DNA from: Salegentibacter sp. | GTDB lineage: Bacteria; Bacteroidota; Bacteroidia; Flavobacteriales; Flavobacteriaceae | Assembly: GCA_017795085.1 (NCBI GenBank) | Contig: CP051246.1 | Location: 3,102,514 to 3,166,513 of the forward strand | Direction: 5' to 3' | Length of the DNA stretch: 64,000 nt | Part shown: one piece after another, positions 26,312 through 36,914 of the stretch | Numbering within the stretch: position 1 is the first letter of the stretch | How the letters are laid out: each line of letters starts with the position of its first letter | Position numbers and translations under genes: made by a program | The notes under the pieces: model-generated | The model's database searches: none | What the model was told of the DNA's origin: nothing | Seen by the model: only the letters and a program-made list of their open reading frames with translations

Positions 26312-28039
26312 TCAAGGTGTTATGTCATTATATTGCGGAGACCAACCCTTTCCTTCAAGTTCCCAATTAGGATCTATTCTTGTTTCTAACCATTGAAAGA
26401 TTTGAAAAGGAAGATCAACTGAATTAGGTACTAACCTATAAAAAGAATCATCTGGTATAGGGCATAAATTAGTACTACTCTCTTCAAATTCCTCCCAATT
26501 ATAAGGTCCACTCATTACAAAATCGGCATTCTCCCCCATTTTTCCTGTTCTCTCGTTAAGTATATGTTCATCTCTATCATTCCCAGGCCAATAACCGATC
26601 AGATTTTCATAAAAAGGATGGGTATCATTAACTTCTGTTATACAAGAAATACTGGCTATATCATCATTAGTTAAAGCTTTATTATAAATTTGAAGATTTG
26701 TAAGAAAAAGATCGGGGCTGACATCCCCATCATTTGGTATCCGTCCAATACGTAAAGGGACATCATTGGATACCTCATCCTGGGTATGATCTATAATTGC
26801 TTCGCTATTAAAAACCCCATCTGTGAATAACCTTACCGTACTTGAAACACCTGCTTCGCGATCAAAGACAACAGTGACTACGTGCCAATCTCCATCACTT
26901 ACTGTTCCTCCACCAAGTTCCCAGGACATTGAGCTATTTATCCAATAATCATCTCCTTTCAAGAAAATATTCCACCCTGGACCTCCAAAACCCCTGGATC
27001 GTTTAGAAAGGATTGTAGGCCAACCATAAGTCCCTGCGCGATTTTTCATCAAAAACTGAATAGTGTATTCGCTATCTTCCTCTATATTAAAAAGGGTAGA
27101 GTCTTCTAAAATAGCATTAACGTTTCCATTGGCATAGTTATATTTAACCCCATAACCCGAATATTTTGCTTCAGTGGCAATAGGTTCTTGTATGAGATTT
27201 GCATTGAAGCGAGTGTTATGAATTACCATGAAGGTATTTCTTCTATCATCATCAAATGGATCAATTCCTAGAGGTTCCTCTTCCAATTCCTCACCTTTAT
27301 TTGAAGTAATTATAACTAACCAGTCTTCATTATTATATTCCGGCCTCGATTTTAAAGCTTCCATAATCTGGCCTATATAATCATCAGTTTTCATAATCTC
27401 ATCAGCATATTCCGAATCATCCAGCTGAAAACCAGCACGCTCACCAGCCGTTTGAACTCCGTGAAACTGTCCTACTACAATATCTGGATCCTCATTTTCC
27501 AGATTATCAATTATTGCATTCTTCACTTCCTCATCATTGAGATTGAAATTTTCATAGATATCAGCATTAGAGGTAAAATAGCGGGAGAATTTTGGTGATG
27601 AAGAAAAAGCTGCAGTATTCATACTGGAAGAAGATTCTTCAATTAAACTTATAAAGGAAGGATATTCATCTAAATTGTTATTTTCAAAATCATTAGATAC
27701 TACATTATGCTTATTCACATCCACCCCAGTTAATTGATTGGCCCAACCTTCTGCTTCCGTCACTTCTCCTAAATCAGCGTTAGCAAGACCGTTAAAAGTA
27801 TAAACTGACTGGGTAGTAAGTTGCATAATATTAGATGGAGCCGTTTGCCTAATAGCATCTCCACTAGCTCCATCTATGGTTATAAAAAGTACCTTATTAG
27901 ATTTATTCTGATAATTTTCTGAATAGGATTCTTTTAACAGGTTAGGAAACTCTTTTTCGCAAGACACTAATACTAAAGAGAAAACTCCAATAATCGTAAG
28001 TATTATTTTTCGTAGATAAGTAAATTTTACTGTTTTCAT
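26312..28039 (-). CDS. Alkaline phosphatase-fold/LamG (DUF4983-like) surface lipoprotein 2
   Basis: This 575-residue paralogue of the 22523-24220 product has the same architecture: lipobox (SLVLVSC), phosphatase-like domain (about 50-290), LamG domain (about 310-455, DSEYTIQFLMKN, SDGDWHVVTVVFD, LTNLQIYNKALTNDDIA) and conserved C-terminal tail (HPFYENLIGYWPGNDRDEH). It retains the metal-site Asp (FITIDGASG, D56), but the later SNHG motif reads TSNKGE. The two copies have therefore lost different residues. Together they flank the M60-like gene. Confidence 0.75.
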   Translation of the reverse strand: MKTVKFTYLRKIILTIIGVFSLVLVSCEKEFPNLLKESYSENYQNKSNKVLFITIDGASGDAIRQTAPSNIMQLTTQSVYTFNGLANADLGEVTEAEGWANQLTGVDVNKHNVVSNDFENNNLDEYPSFISLIEESSSSMNTAAFSSSPKFSRYFTSNADIYENFNLNDEEVKNAIIDNLENEDPDIVVGQFHGVQTAGERAGFQLDDSEYADEIMKTDDYIGQIMEALKSRPEYNNEDWLVIITSNKGEELEEEPLGIDPFDDDRRNTFMVIHNTRFNANLIQEPIATEAKYSGYGVKYNYANGNVNAILEDSTLFNIEEDSEYTIQFLMKNRAGTYGWPTILSKRSRGFGGPGWNIFLKGDDYWINSSMSWELGGGTVSDGDWHVVTVVFDREAGVSSTVRLFTDGVFNSEAIIDHTQDEVSNDVPLRIGRIPNDGDVSPDLFLTNLQIYNKALTNDDIASISCITEVNDTHPFYENLIGYWPGNDRDEHILNERTGKMGENADFVMSGPYNWEEFEESSTNLCPIPDDSFYRLVPNSVDLPFQIFQWLETRIDPNWELEGKGWSPQYNDITP

Positions 28040-28056
28040 TTCTGCGTTGTTAAAAA

Positions 28057-29652
28057 TTATTCCTGAACTTCTATCTGAACGATATTCCCCACCGATTGAT
28101 CATCAAATCTAGATATTGACCCCATAAGTATTAATGCAGGCCGGTCTAAGGCAGAAGTGGTTTCAATTACTTTAGAAATTTCCCCTCTAAATTGGCCAGC
28201 CATATTAAAGTATTGTTGTACCTCGCCGTTACTCTCCAGAATTAAGAATCCTCCTCTGGTAATCCCATCATAGTTTTCAAAATTTCCAGAAAGCACTATC
28301 CTTCCGTTATCTAATGCCGCAGCAAAATTGGGCCGCCCACCAGAATATTCTCTAAGTTCAAACTCTTCGTCGATTTCCCCATTTTCCTTCAAAACAACCA
28401 CACCATTATGAGGTTCCCCATTAAAGTTATTGAAGTTTCCTGTAATAACCACCCTTTCAGCTACACGATTATATTCCACTGAATTAATACTTCCATCGGC
28501 TCCTGATCCCACCTTGAAGTTCTGATCATAATCACCGTTATGATTTAATCGAACTATACCACCTGCTGCTTCCCCATCAAAATTAGTAAAGTCTCCTACC
28601 AGCACGACTTTACCATCATCTTCCATATAGGCATCTAAAACTGATCCATTGGCTCCAGCTGCATCTGCATGATAAGATTCTTCCAAATCTCCATCCTGAT
28701 TTAATTTCATTACAGTATTGATATCTGTATAATTATAGCTGAGGCTGTAGGCTGTAGATCTGGAATAATCAACTTTTCCGTAAGCACTTAAATCTCCAAC
28801 TGCAATTATATGGTCATCAGGTGTAACAAATGATTTAACAATTACCTGATCTGGTGCACCTCCATTAAATACGGGGGCTTCCGTGATTCCATTTTCGGGA
28901 TTTTCAGGAGTTGGGTTTCTTACCCTTACTTCCTCTGAATCAATCGTTCCATCCTCATTAATACGAGTAATCCCACTCATACCGGAGATACCATTGTATT
29001 CATTAAATGATCCGGATATGATCATTTCTCCATTTGACAATCTGGATACTGAAAGTATATATCCCATGGGACCAACTTGCATATCCCTCATTTCATTATT
29101 AAAATCCTCTACAACCTGTCCACCAGAGTTTATTAATGCCATACCATTAAACCCACGCCACCAATCATTCAAATTTTCAATATCGTTAAAAGAGCCTACG
29201 AGTAAATAACCGTTAGAGTGTTCAATATAATCATAAATAGGTCCTTGGGTACCTTCGACCAAACCAAAATTGGGATCTACAACCACATTTCCTTCAACCT
29301 GAAACCTAGGACCGAAAAAAACCTGCCCGTCCATAATTATAGAGGACTCTCCTGAACTTACCTTATCGGGGACCTTGACGGTAACGGTTGAATCTGTTAC
29401 ATTTAAAACCTCTGCGAGTTCATTATTTATAAAGAAATCAAATTGTCCATTCCATCCCACCAGGCCTTCAGAGTGGAAGGTGACTTCTGTTCCAGGAGGT
29501 CCACTAGGCGGATCAGGCAAATCGTTAAACAATTTAATGCCAAAAGGCTCTTTTCCTCCAGCATAGGGATCCTCTAAAATATTCTCCTCCTTATTACAAG
29601 AATAAAAAGATAATATTACACCTAATATGATTAAAATATTTTTTAATTTCAT
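28057..29652 (-). CDS. IPT/TIG plus beta-propeller lipoprotein (DUF5008/DUF5122-like)
   Basis: The start was set at MKLKNILIILGVILSFYSC, which gives a clean lipoprotein signal and avoids overlap with the preceding gene. An IPT/TIG-like domain (about 45-130, PSGPPGTEVTFHSEGLVGW) is followed by repeated delta-60/DUF5122 propeller blades with recurring VGDFTNFDG, ITGNFNNFNG and LSGNFENYDG motifs. Such SusE/F-position surface lipoproteins usually bind the glycan. It lies directly after the SusD1-fasciclin pair in the operon. Confidence 0.8.
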   Translation of the reverse strand: MKLKNILIILGVILSFYSCNKEENILEDPYAGGKEPFGIKLFNDLPDPPSGPPGTEVTFHSEGLVGWNGQFDFFINNELAEVLNVTDSTVTVKVPDKVSSGESSIIMDGQVFFGPRFQVEGNVVVDPNFGLVEGTQGPIYDYIEHSNGYLLVGSFNDIENLNDWWRGFNGMALINSGGQVVEDFNNEMRDMQVGPMGYILSVSRLSNGEMIISGSFNEYNGISGMSGITRINEDGTIDSEEVRVRNPTPENPENGITEAPVFNGGAPDQVIVKSFVTPDDHIIAVGDLSAYGKVDYSRSTAYSLSYNYTDINTVMKLNQDGDLEESYHADAAGANGSVLDAYMEDDGKVVLVGDFTNFDGEAAGGIVRLNHNGDYDQNFKVGSGADGSINSVEYNRVAERVVITGNFNNFNGEPHNGVVVLKENGEIDEEFELREYSGGRPNFAAALDNGRIVLSGNFENYDGITRGGFLILESNGEVQQYFNMAGQFRGEISKVIETTSALDRPALILMGSISRFDDQSVGNIVQIEVQE

Positions 29653-29686
29653 TTTTACTTTATAATGTTTCATAAAATTCCTATAA

Positions 29687-30415
29687 TTAATCATCTTCTT
29701 CTTCCCGAATACCGGCAGATATTGCACGGGAAACAAATTCACTTGCTCTAAACCCGAAGCTATGCTCTTGGTATCTTAACACATGAACAGCACCATTATA
29801 GGGTTGAATATCTGATGAAGCCACTGGTACATTAATCATAGCATCCTCATCATTGGAGAACTCATTAATATAAGAAAAATAAAGCTGCCTATAACCTGCA
29901 TATTGGACTCCTCCAGCATCAAAATAAACAACACCAAGGTTCATGGGACGGCCGCTGAGAGAAATAAATCCCTGCCCACCAAAGGCGTCTAATTGCGTGG
30001 TATCCAACTGAGGGATATCCCTTGCTAAATATTTACCTTTAATTATATAATTGGAAAGTAATTCTCTCCATACTTCCCCATTAACCTGACCTAAATCGGA
30101 TACTGTATCCCTACCTCTACGATATAGATTCTCATTAAGCGCGTACAAAGATCGATTAATACTTGGATTACTTGGTGCAAAAAAGGTTATGCTATCTTCG
30201 ATAAACAATTCCTCCATACCCGCTAATTCTATAACTTTAGTAAGGGAGTCAAAATGAACAGGTTTATCATTAAGATAGTCCCAAATTGTCCCTTCATAAT
30301 TAGCCTCGTGAAGTCCAGTATCCAATAGATAATCATCATCTGTACAACTCCAAATCGTTAGGCAAAAAAGTACAGTTCCTAATACCTTATACATAAATTG
30401 ATAATATTTTTTCAT
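29687..30415 (-). CDS. Fasciclin-domain lipoprotein 1
   Basis: This 242-residue lipoprotein (LFCLTIWSC lipobox) has one fasciclin (BIgH3) domain: IWDYLNDKPVHFDSLTKVIE, SITFFAPSNPSINRSLYAL, LLSNYIIKGKYLARDI and a closing NGAVHVLRYQEHSFGF. Fasciclin lipoproteins next to SusC/D pairs are common in Bacteroidota loci and probably help surface assembly or ligand capture. It parallels the 36205-36888 gene, one per SusC/D pair. Confidence 0.88.
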   Translation of the reverse strand: MKKYYQFMYKVLGTVLFCLTIWSCTDDDYLLDTGLHEANYEGTIWDYLNDKPVHFDSLTKVIELAGMEELFIEDSITFFAPSNPSINRSLYALNENLYRRGRDTVSDLGQVNGEVWRELLSNYIIKGKYLARDIPQLDTTQLDAFGGQGFISLSGRPMNLGVVYFDAGGVQYAGYRQLYFSYINEFSNDEDAMINVPVASSDIQPYNGAVHVLRYQEHSFGFRASEFVSRAISAGIREEEDD

Positions 30416-30425
30416 AACTAAACTC

Positions 30426-31910
30426 TTAATTCCAATATTGATTTAAAGTCATAAACGGATTGTTGTTTAAAGCATCTTGATGAATGGGCCAGGTCCATGC
30501 GCCCTCATTAAAGGCAGAAAGACTTATAGGAGCATAAGCATAAGCACCGTCTACCACCTTACCCGTTCTTACTAGGTCATAGAAATAATGTCCTTCGCCG
30601 ATTAATTCTCTTACGCGTTCCCAGTAAATCTCATTTACAAGTGCCTCACCAAAAGCTTCCACAGGTTGAGCCTCGGCACGGTCTCGAATTAAATTAACCA
30701 AATCCAAAGCCTCCCCATCCCTTCCTAATTCAGCAAGCGCTTCAGCACGTAATAAAACTATGTCAGTATATCTAAAAACAATTTGATTACCGGCATTACT
30801 AGTTTGACCTCCACCAGGATCCTGAAAGGGATTAACAAACTTTACTACTTGCATGGTTCCATCAGTAGAATAAAGATTTTCGAACCAAAGTTCTTGACGT
30901 CGATCAAACTCATTAGGAGGATAGATATCTCTAATAAATTCGACATCAAAATTAATTATTGGATTGATATAGTAATTATAGGGTTCCATCGTCACAAAAT
31001 TCGAATAAACACTATTTTCATTAAATTGTTCTCCAGCATTAACATTTTGAACAATTTCAAATAGGCCTTCTTTAGAACCTCCCGAAAATATATCCTCAGT
31101 ATCTTCCAGGGGTAATAATTCATAGCTACCCTCATTTTCCTCCATAATCTCCCTTCCTAATTCTATCACGTTTTCAAAATAAGTCGCTTCATTCTGATCA
31201 TCAAAACCTGCTGCCCACATATTCATGTGCATCATTAAAGCAATGATACTTCCTCTTGAAGCACGAGTACCAACGTTGGACTGATCCTCATAGGTCCATG
31301 GAAGATCGTCCTTATACACAGCTAATTCTTCAAGGCCATTTTGTAACACCGCAATCATATCCATCCTTGGTAAAGCTTCTTCACTAAAAGCTTCTGTATA
31401 ATATGGGACATCCCCATAGGTTCTTACCAATAGAAAGTAAGTTAAATTTCGCATAAAAACTGCTTCTGCTTGATAACTATTTATTTCTTCGGTAGTTAAA
31501 ATACTTTCACTTTCAGGCAATTCTTCGACTTGTTCATAAAGAATATTGGCCAATTGAATTACTTCGTAAAAATCTTTCCATTGAGTTAAGGGTATGAATT
31601 GATCATCTGAGATTAAATCTCCTAAAGAATTATTCCTTAATCTCTCTATTTCCGGTCTATCGTGTTGATCATTTTCATTTACAGGCGCTGTACGTAGATC
31701 ACCTGTAGCAGGAAAAAAAGGTTTATTAATCATTGTTGCCTGCCGAAGGCGGTTATACATACTTGTATTAAATGCTTCCACATCATCTTTTGTTTTCCAG
31801 AAATTATTTCCAGAGAGATTATCAATTGGCACCACATCCAAAAAGTCACTACAACCAAAGCATGTAAGAAATAATAATGAAAACGCTAATTTAATTACTA
31901 CTTTTTTCAT
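30426..31910 (-). CDS. SusD/RagB-family outer-membrane lipoprotein 1
   Basis: This 494-residue SusD protein has a lipobox (SLLFLTCFGC), SDFLDVVPIDNLSGNNFWKT, TPR-like helices and the family C-terminus (NLIRDRAEA, VRELIGEGHYFYDLVRTG, PIHQDALNNNP). SusD caps the SusC channel and delivers glycan or peptide ligand. It follows SusC1 by 47 bp. Confidence 0.95.
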   Translation of the reverse strand: MKKVVIKLAFSLLFLTCFGCSDFLDVVPIDNLSGNNFWKTKDDVEAFNTSMYNRLRQATMINKPFFPATGDLRTAPVNENDQHDRPEIERLRNNSLGDLISDDQFIPLTQWKDFYEVIQLANILYEQVEELPESESILTTEEINSYQAEAVFMRNLTYFLLVRTYGDVPYYTEAFSEEALPRMDMIAVLQNGLEELAVYKDDLPWTYEDQSNVGTRASRGSIIALMMHMNMWAAGFDDQNEATYFENVIELGREIMEENEGSYELLPLEDTEDIFSGGSKEGLFEIVQNVNAGEQFNENSVYSNFVTMEPYNYYINPIINFDVEFIRDIYPPNEFDRRQELWFENLYSTDGTMQVVKFVNPFQDPGGGQTSNAGNQIVFRYTDIVLLRAEALAELGRDGEALDLVNLIRDRAEAQPVEAFGEALVNEIYWERVRELIGEGHYFYDLVRTGKVVDGAYAYAPISLSAFNEGAWTWPIHQDALNNNPFMTLNQYWN

Positions 31911-31957
31911 TTTATCATTTTATAAATTATTATTCATCCTTCTATAATATCCTATTG

Positions 31958-34900
31958 CTAAAACTGGACATTTAAACCGATTGAAAAACTTCGACTATTC
32001 GGGTAACCTCCTGAAGAATCCCTACCTAATCCCGACACACTTTCAGGATTTGGACCAGAGTATTTACTGAATGTATAAATATTATTAATACTGCCATTAA
32101 TCCTGGCTGATGATATACCAAAACTTTCTGTCAAATCTCTATTCAGGTTGTATGACAGGCTAACATTATTTATTTTTAAATAAGAACCATCTTCCTGAAA
32201 TAAAGTTTGGTCAGTCCTAAATGGTGTATATAACTCATACCGGGTATAATGATAGGGATTAGGATATTCATCAGTATCAATATTCTCCCTTGTCCAAAAA
32301 TTATACATATTTATAGGAACAAGCGCAGTTTCTGATTCGGGGTTTTCAAAGCTTCTAAATCGTTCTGCTATGGCGTTATTTAGAATATCTCTTCTCCAAG
32401 TTATGGAAATACTGGTCCTTACGGAAAAAGGTCCATATCGTAAATTTGTACTAAGTCCTCCTACAAACCTTGGTTGCGAATTTCCTACAATAACCCTATC
32501 ATTGTCATCTAAAATATAATCCCCATTAATATCAGTCCATATAGGATCTCCGGCTCTAAAATAACGTCCTTCAGAAACAGTCCCCCCATTTCTATATCTT
32601 AATCCAGTAAGTGGATCAACCGGAACATCAAGATCATTATTATAAACACCTGCATAATGAAACAAATAATTAGATAGAGAATTACCACCAAGTCTATTTA
32701 CAATAAGTTGATCTGCAACATCCCCCCCTTCAGTACCTCCAGTAAACAACTGCCTTGCCCCATCGGGTAATTTCGCCAGAACATCTTGGTTCAATGCTCC
32801 ATTTATATTCACACTCCATTGCCATTTACTGGTAGGAGGTAATAAATGGGCGTTAATAGCCATTTCATAACCGTAATTTACCATACTGGTTTCATTGGTA
32901 TTAACCCCTAAAAAAGCATTGTGATTTGCAATCTCTTTTCGTCTCAAAATGTGATCTGTTTGTCTATAATAAGTATCAAAACTTAGGCCGTATTTTCCAT
33001 CTAAAAAACTCATATTCAGACCCATATTCCATGAAGTATTTGTACTAGGAATTAAGGAAGTATTAGGCATATCCGCTAGTTCTAAGGAAATAGATCTTTG
33101 ATTGTTATACCCTAATGGATCTACATTATACCTACCATAAATGTCATATATATCACCAGAAGGAACAATAGACTTACCCCAGCTCGCCCTGATAGAAGCA
33201 AAACTCATAATGTGGTCAATCGCATCGAAGAAGGCTTCCCGGTGTATATTCCAGCGAAGCCCTACGGAAGGGCTTTTTGTCCAAGGCACATCAGGACCTT
33301 GAGTAGATCCTCCACTAAGTCTATAAGTAAAATCTGCTACGTATCTTTGGGTAAAATTATAAGATAGCGAACTGGAAAAACTCACAGATCTTGACTCCTG
33401 CCCAGTATCTGCCGATCCCGAAGAGAGTCTTTGGCTATATCCAATAGGTCCCCAAATTTGATCATTAGGCAACCCGGCCTGAGTAATACTATTGCTTTTT
33501 CCTTTTCGAAAATTAACCTCTCCAAAAACGCTTGCACTAATATTATGATTTCCAAAACTTTGGGAATAATTAATATTGCTCCTGTTATATAAACTTTCAG
33601 TTGTAGAGTTATATGCAAATATTCTAGCCATATCATTTTCCAATAATCCCGGATAAAAGGTATCTTCAGTTCCTGTATTATAAGTATACCCCATCGCTGA
33701 GTTTAGTCTTACCGTCGGAAATAATTCGTATCCAATATTTAGATTAGCTCTAACAGAAATAGTTTTATTCTCGTTGATTATAGACATCGCCCCCAATGTC
33801 TCGTTACTTGCAGAGTATAGCGATGGAGATGGATATAAGGAACTTGTATTACCTGCATCGGCTATCCCGGTTTGTGCAAGTGCATTACCACTACCCTTAC
33901 TATTTTCTCCCAAACTAGTATTTATATTAGCTCGAAGATTAAATTTATTTGTTGGGCGATATCCCATATTCATATCTAAAGTGTATCGGGTAAACCCGGT
34001 ATTCGCAATAATTCCCTTACTATCCTGATATCCCGCATTAATTTTATAATTAAATTCCTGGTCTCCACCAGAGGCATTTATATTATGAGATTGATTATAA
34101 GTAGTACGATAAAATAGGGCTTGCCAATCTGTAGCATTATTATAATATGGGTTCAAACTATCTGCAAGCATCTCATTCCGGTTAATCAAATTTAACCCCC
34201 GTGCACCGGTTGCAGAAGTATCATATGCAATTATTTGGTTAATTCTATTCATTCTTTCATCTCTTCCCACAATAACATCCCTTAGCTGTGGTGGGGTATT
34301 TACAAAAAAGCTACTTGAATAAGAAATAATTGGTACTTCGGAATCACCTCGCTTTGTTCTAATAAGGATAACTCCATAGGCACCAGCAGAGCCATAAAGT
34401 GATGTAGCTTGGGCATCTTTTAAAACCGTAATATCTTTAATATCTTCTGGAGGAATTAATGACAAAGGACTAATTCCCGGTCCAGCCTGGTCAAAGCCAT
34501 ATTCATAGGATGATGGGTCTTCCAAGGGGATACCGTCAATTACAAAAAGTGGTGGAGTTGGTGTTAAAAGTGCCTGATCACCCTCTCCTTGCACATTAAT
34601 TGTTGAAACCCCCCTAATTACTACTTGGCCCATCATTCCGGGTGTACCATTGTTATTTTGTATATTTAATCCCGGAACTCTCCCTTGCAAAAGTTCCATA
34701 ACATTATCTACGGGAATGTCTTGTAATTCTTTACCTTCAATCACAACGGCAGAACCGGTAACTTCCTCCCTGGATTTCTCTTGGTAATTTGTAATCACCG
34801 TTTCATCAAGTTCTGAAGCATCAGTTTTCATAAAAATTTCGAGGTCATTTGTAGATTTAGTAATTTCCTTAGTAATAGGTTTATAACCTAAATAAAGGAA

Positions 34901-35143
34901 TTCAAGAGAAGCACCTTGAGGTACGACTATACTAAACTCACCATCTTGGTCACTTACAGTACCCCTATTTGTTCTTTCACCATCTATCAATAAAACTACA
35001 GAAACACCTTCCAACACGATTTCATAAGCTTCCCGATCATGAATGGTCCCTTCTACAGAAAAGCTGGTATTCTGAGCTATACCCTTTGTGGTCAAGAAAA
35101 AATTCACCATAAATAATAGGAATAATGTATACTTATATTTCAT
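31958..35143 (-). CDS. SusC/RagA-family TonB-dependent transporter 1
   Basis: This 1061-residue outer-membrane importer starts at MKYKYTLFLLFMVNFFL with a signal peptide; an upstream in-frame ATG would overlap the preceding gene. It has a CarboxypepD_reg-like N-terminal domain (FSVEGTIHDREAYEIVLEG), a plug with PVDNVMELLQGRVPGLNIQ and ITVLKDAQATSLYGSAG, a 22-strand barrel and an aromatic terminus. It imports ligands captured by SusD1 using TonB/ExbBD energy. Confidence 0.95.
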   Translation of the reverse strand: MKYKYTLFLLFMVNFFLTTKGIAQNTSFSVEGTIHDREAYEIVLEGVSVVLLIDGERTNRGTVSDQDGEFSIVVPQGASLEFLYLGYKPITKEITKSTNDLEIFMKTDASELDETVITNYQEKSREEVTGSAVVIEGKELQDIPVDNVMELLQGRVPGLNIQNNNGTPGMMGQVVIRGVSTINVQGEGDQALLTPTPPLFVIDGIPLEDPSSYEYGFDQAGPGISPLSLIPPEDIKDITVLKDAQATSLYGSAGAYGVILIRTKRGDSEVPIISYSSSFFVNTPPQLRDVIVGRDERMNRINQIIAYDTSATGARGLNLINRNEMLADSLNPYYNNATDWQALFYRTTYNQSHNINASGGDQEFNYKINAGYQDSKGIIANTGFTRYTLDMNMGYRPTNKFNLRANINTSLGENSKGSGNALAQTGIADAGNTSSLYPSPSLYSASNETLGAMSIINENKTISVRANLNIGYELFPTVRLNSAMGYTYNTGTEDTFYPGLLENDMARIFAYNSTTESLYNRSNINYSQSFGNHNISASVFGEVNFRKGKSNSITQAGLPNDQIWGPIGYSQRLSSGSADTGQESRSVSFSSSLSYNFTQRYVADFTYRLSGGSTQGPDVPWTKSPSVGLRWNIHREAFFDAIDHIMSFASIRASWGKSIVPSGDIYDIYGRYNVDPLGYNNQRSISLELADMPNTSLIPSTNTSWNMGLNMSFLDGKYGLSFDTYYRQTDHILRRKEIANHNAFLGVNTNETSMVNYGYEMAINAHLLPPTSKWQWSVNINGALNQDVLAKLPDGARQLFTGGTEGGDVADQLIVNRLGGNSLSNYLFHYAGVYNNDLDVPVDPLTGLRYRNGGTVSEGRYFRAGDPIWTDINGDYILDDNDRVIVGNSQPRFVGGLSTNLRYGPFSVRTSISITWRRDILNNAIAERFRSFENPESETALVPINMYNFWTRENIDTDEYPNPYHYTRYELYTPFRTDQTLFQEDGSYLKINNVSLSYNLNRDLTESFGISSARINGSINNIYTFSKYSGPNPESVSGLGRDSSGGYPNSRSFSIGLNVQF

Positions 35144-35177
35144 ATCTAAATCTGATTTGTAATTCAACATTAAAGAA

Positions 35178-36221
35178 TTAATCATTTTCGAAATTTGGAT
35201 TTTCCTCTGGAAAAACTACTATAATTTCCCAATGACCTGATTGATAAATCGAAAATTCAAAAACAATTTCTGCTACTTCTCTAAAGCCGCCAGCATTAAT
35301 TCTATCATAGGAAAATACTGTACGAGCTTGTTCACCCGTTGAATTGGTATATTGTGTTTGGGTTTCTACTAGAGGAATTGGATATGCTACCTGGTAACGA
35401 ACATATTCCTCTGTAAATTCCATATCAAAACCGTGAACAAGATTTTCCCAGTCAGTGAGATTAAAATTATCAGGATCAATAGGATTATAATCCTTATCAA
35501 GAAATTTAAAAGTTAGAGTGTTGAAATCATTGCTCAGATCTTCTACTTCATTAAAATAAATTTCAATATCTTCTAATGATAAATCAAACCGACTTTCATC
35601 GCTTTCTACATTAGTCACTGACAACGGTCTTACATATTCATCTTCTGCAATTCCCAGTAAGGGATCATAATTAGAAGGTTCATATGGACGCTCTCTTTGC
35701 GGTATCAACCGCATATCCTCAAAAAACTTATTACCACCTGCATTCGCTACCTCCACATCAAATACATAACCGGAATCAGGTTCAGTTTTAACAAAAGAAG
35801 AATTAGCACCATTCCACATAACAAAATCACCTGAATGCTTTCTAATTGAAAAAAGAGGGCGGTTTTCAATTGTTCTTTTATCTTCAATTTCTTCCAAGGA
35901 TGTCTCATTCCCCAAATACGGCTTTTCCCATACCTTAACAGGATGGTTCTCGGTCAACTCGGTAGCGGGTGACCCATCTACCCTTCTTAGGTTGATTATT
36001 TCCATATCAAATGGACGCGATGAATTGGCCGGATTAAAAACATTGTTCATTAAATTATTTCTTCCAAGAATTGGTCTGAAAACAGTTTGATTAAACCTGG
36101 TATCCTCATCAAAAACCTCAAGTTCTTCAGGAAGAAAATCTTCTGCACACGATATACTTATTAAAACCAGACCCAATAAATAGATCCACCTGGATTGAAA
36201 TTTATTATTCATCTTCTTCAT
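35178..36221 (-). CDS. DUF5007-like SusC/D-associated lipoprotein
   Basis: This 347-residue lipoprotein (GLVLISISC lipobox) has conserved blocks TVFRPILGRNNLMNNVFNP, RPFDMEIINLRRVDG, NHPVKVWEKPY, HSGDFVMWNGANSS and ERPYEPSNYDPL. These match the DUF5007 family found beside SusC/D pairs, of unknown biochemical role. Its start overlaps the end of the fasciclin gene by 17 bp, so the genes are one transcript. It sits between the two SusC/D modules. Confidence 0.75.
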   Translation of the reverse strand: MKKMNNKFQSRWIYLLGLVLISISCAEDFLPEELEVFDEDTRFNQTVFRPILGRNNLMNNVFNPANSSRPFDMEIINLRRVDGSPATELTENHPVKVWEKPYLGNETSLEEIEDKRTIENRPLFSIRKHSGDFVMWNGANSSFVKTEPDSGYVFDVEVANAGGNKFFEDMRLIPQRERPYEPSNYDPLLGIAEDEYVRPLSVTNVESDESRFDLSLEDIEIYFNEVEDLSNDFNTLTFKFLDKDYNPIDPDNFNLTDWENLVHGFDMEFTEEYVRYQVAYPIPLVETQTQYTNSTGEQARTVFSYDRINAGGFREVAEIVFEFSIYQSGHWEIIVVFPEENPNFEND

Positions 36222-36888
36222 TTATTATTTTGTTAAACCTAAAAACAAACTCTTCGAAACCGAAGTTATGGCCTGATGATAATTTATAAACCAAACCATT
36301 ATTAGTTTCTATATTCATAGACTCGGCATATGACCTTGTCCAATTACTTGTCAATACAGAGTTATTAAGGTCGCTAAAAATTAGTCGTTGCGATCCATTC
36401 TCAACATGTCCTGATGCATCTAGATATTCATGTGCTATGTTCATTGGATATTCATATTTATAGCTGTTAACTTCCAAGCCAGCCCTATTCACTTTTATTC
36501 TCTCCACTTCGATTAACTCCTCAAAAACATAGCGAGAAATAAGAGTGTCTAAATCGGCTCGATTAAGGTTTTCCAAATAGACAGGTTCTGCGAGGCTATC
36601 ACCTCTAAACTTATTTAATTCATTTAACACATTTTCAAAACTTTCGTTTGGAACTGCAAACAGTGTAATGTTATCTTGATGAAGTGTTTCTCTTAATCCG
36701 GGAACCCGGTTTATAACCACAAGCAAGGAATCATATACTCCTTCATTAGCCTCCAGGTAATCGAGAGTACTACCTTCATAAGGTTGTATCTCATTACTAT
36801 AATCATAAGAGTCATCGGTCTCGCAGGAGTAAAAGAATAGAAAAGCCACAAGTATCCAAATAAGGTTAACAACATATTTATTTGTCAT
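36205..36888 (-). CDS. Fasciclin-domain lipoprotein 2
   Basis: The start was set at MTNKYVVNLIWILVAFLFFYSC, giving a lipoprotein signal. One fasciclin domain follows: LDYLEANEGVYDSLLVVINR, NITLFAVPNESFENVLNEL, FEELIEVERIKVNRAGLEV, NNGLVYKLSSGHNFGFEEF. It occupies the same place behind SusD2 as the other fasciclin protein does behind SusD1. Confidence 0.87.
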   Translation of the reverse strand: MTNKYVVNLIWILVAFLFFYSCETDDSYDYSNEIQPYEGSTLDYLEANEGVYDSLLVVINRVPGLRETLHQDNITLFAVPNESFENVLNELNKFRGDSLAEPVYLENLNRADLDTLISRYVFEELIEVERIKVNRAGLEVNSYKYEYPMNIAHEYLDASGHVENGSQRLIFSDLNNSVLTSNWTRSYAESMNIETNNGLVYKLSSGHNFGFEEFVFRFNKIINEEDE

Positions 36889-36914
36889 ATTTATTATATT
36901 TTTTCCCTGTATTT

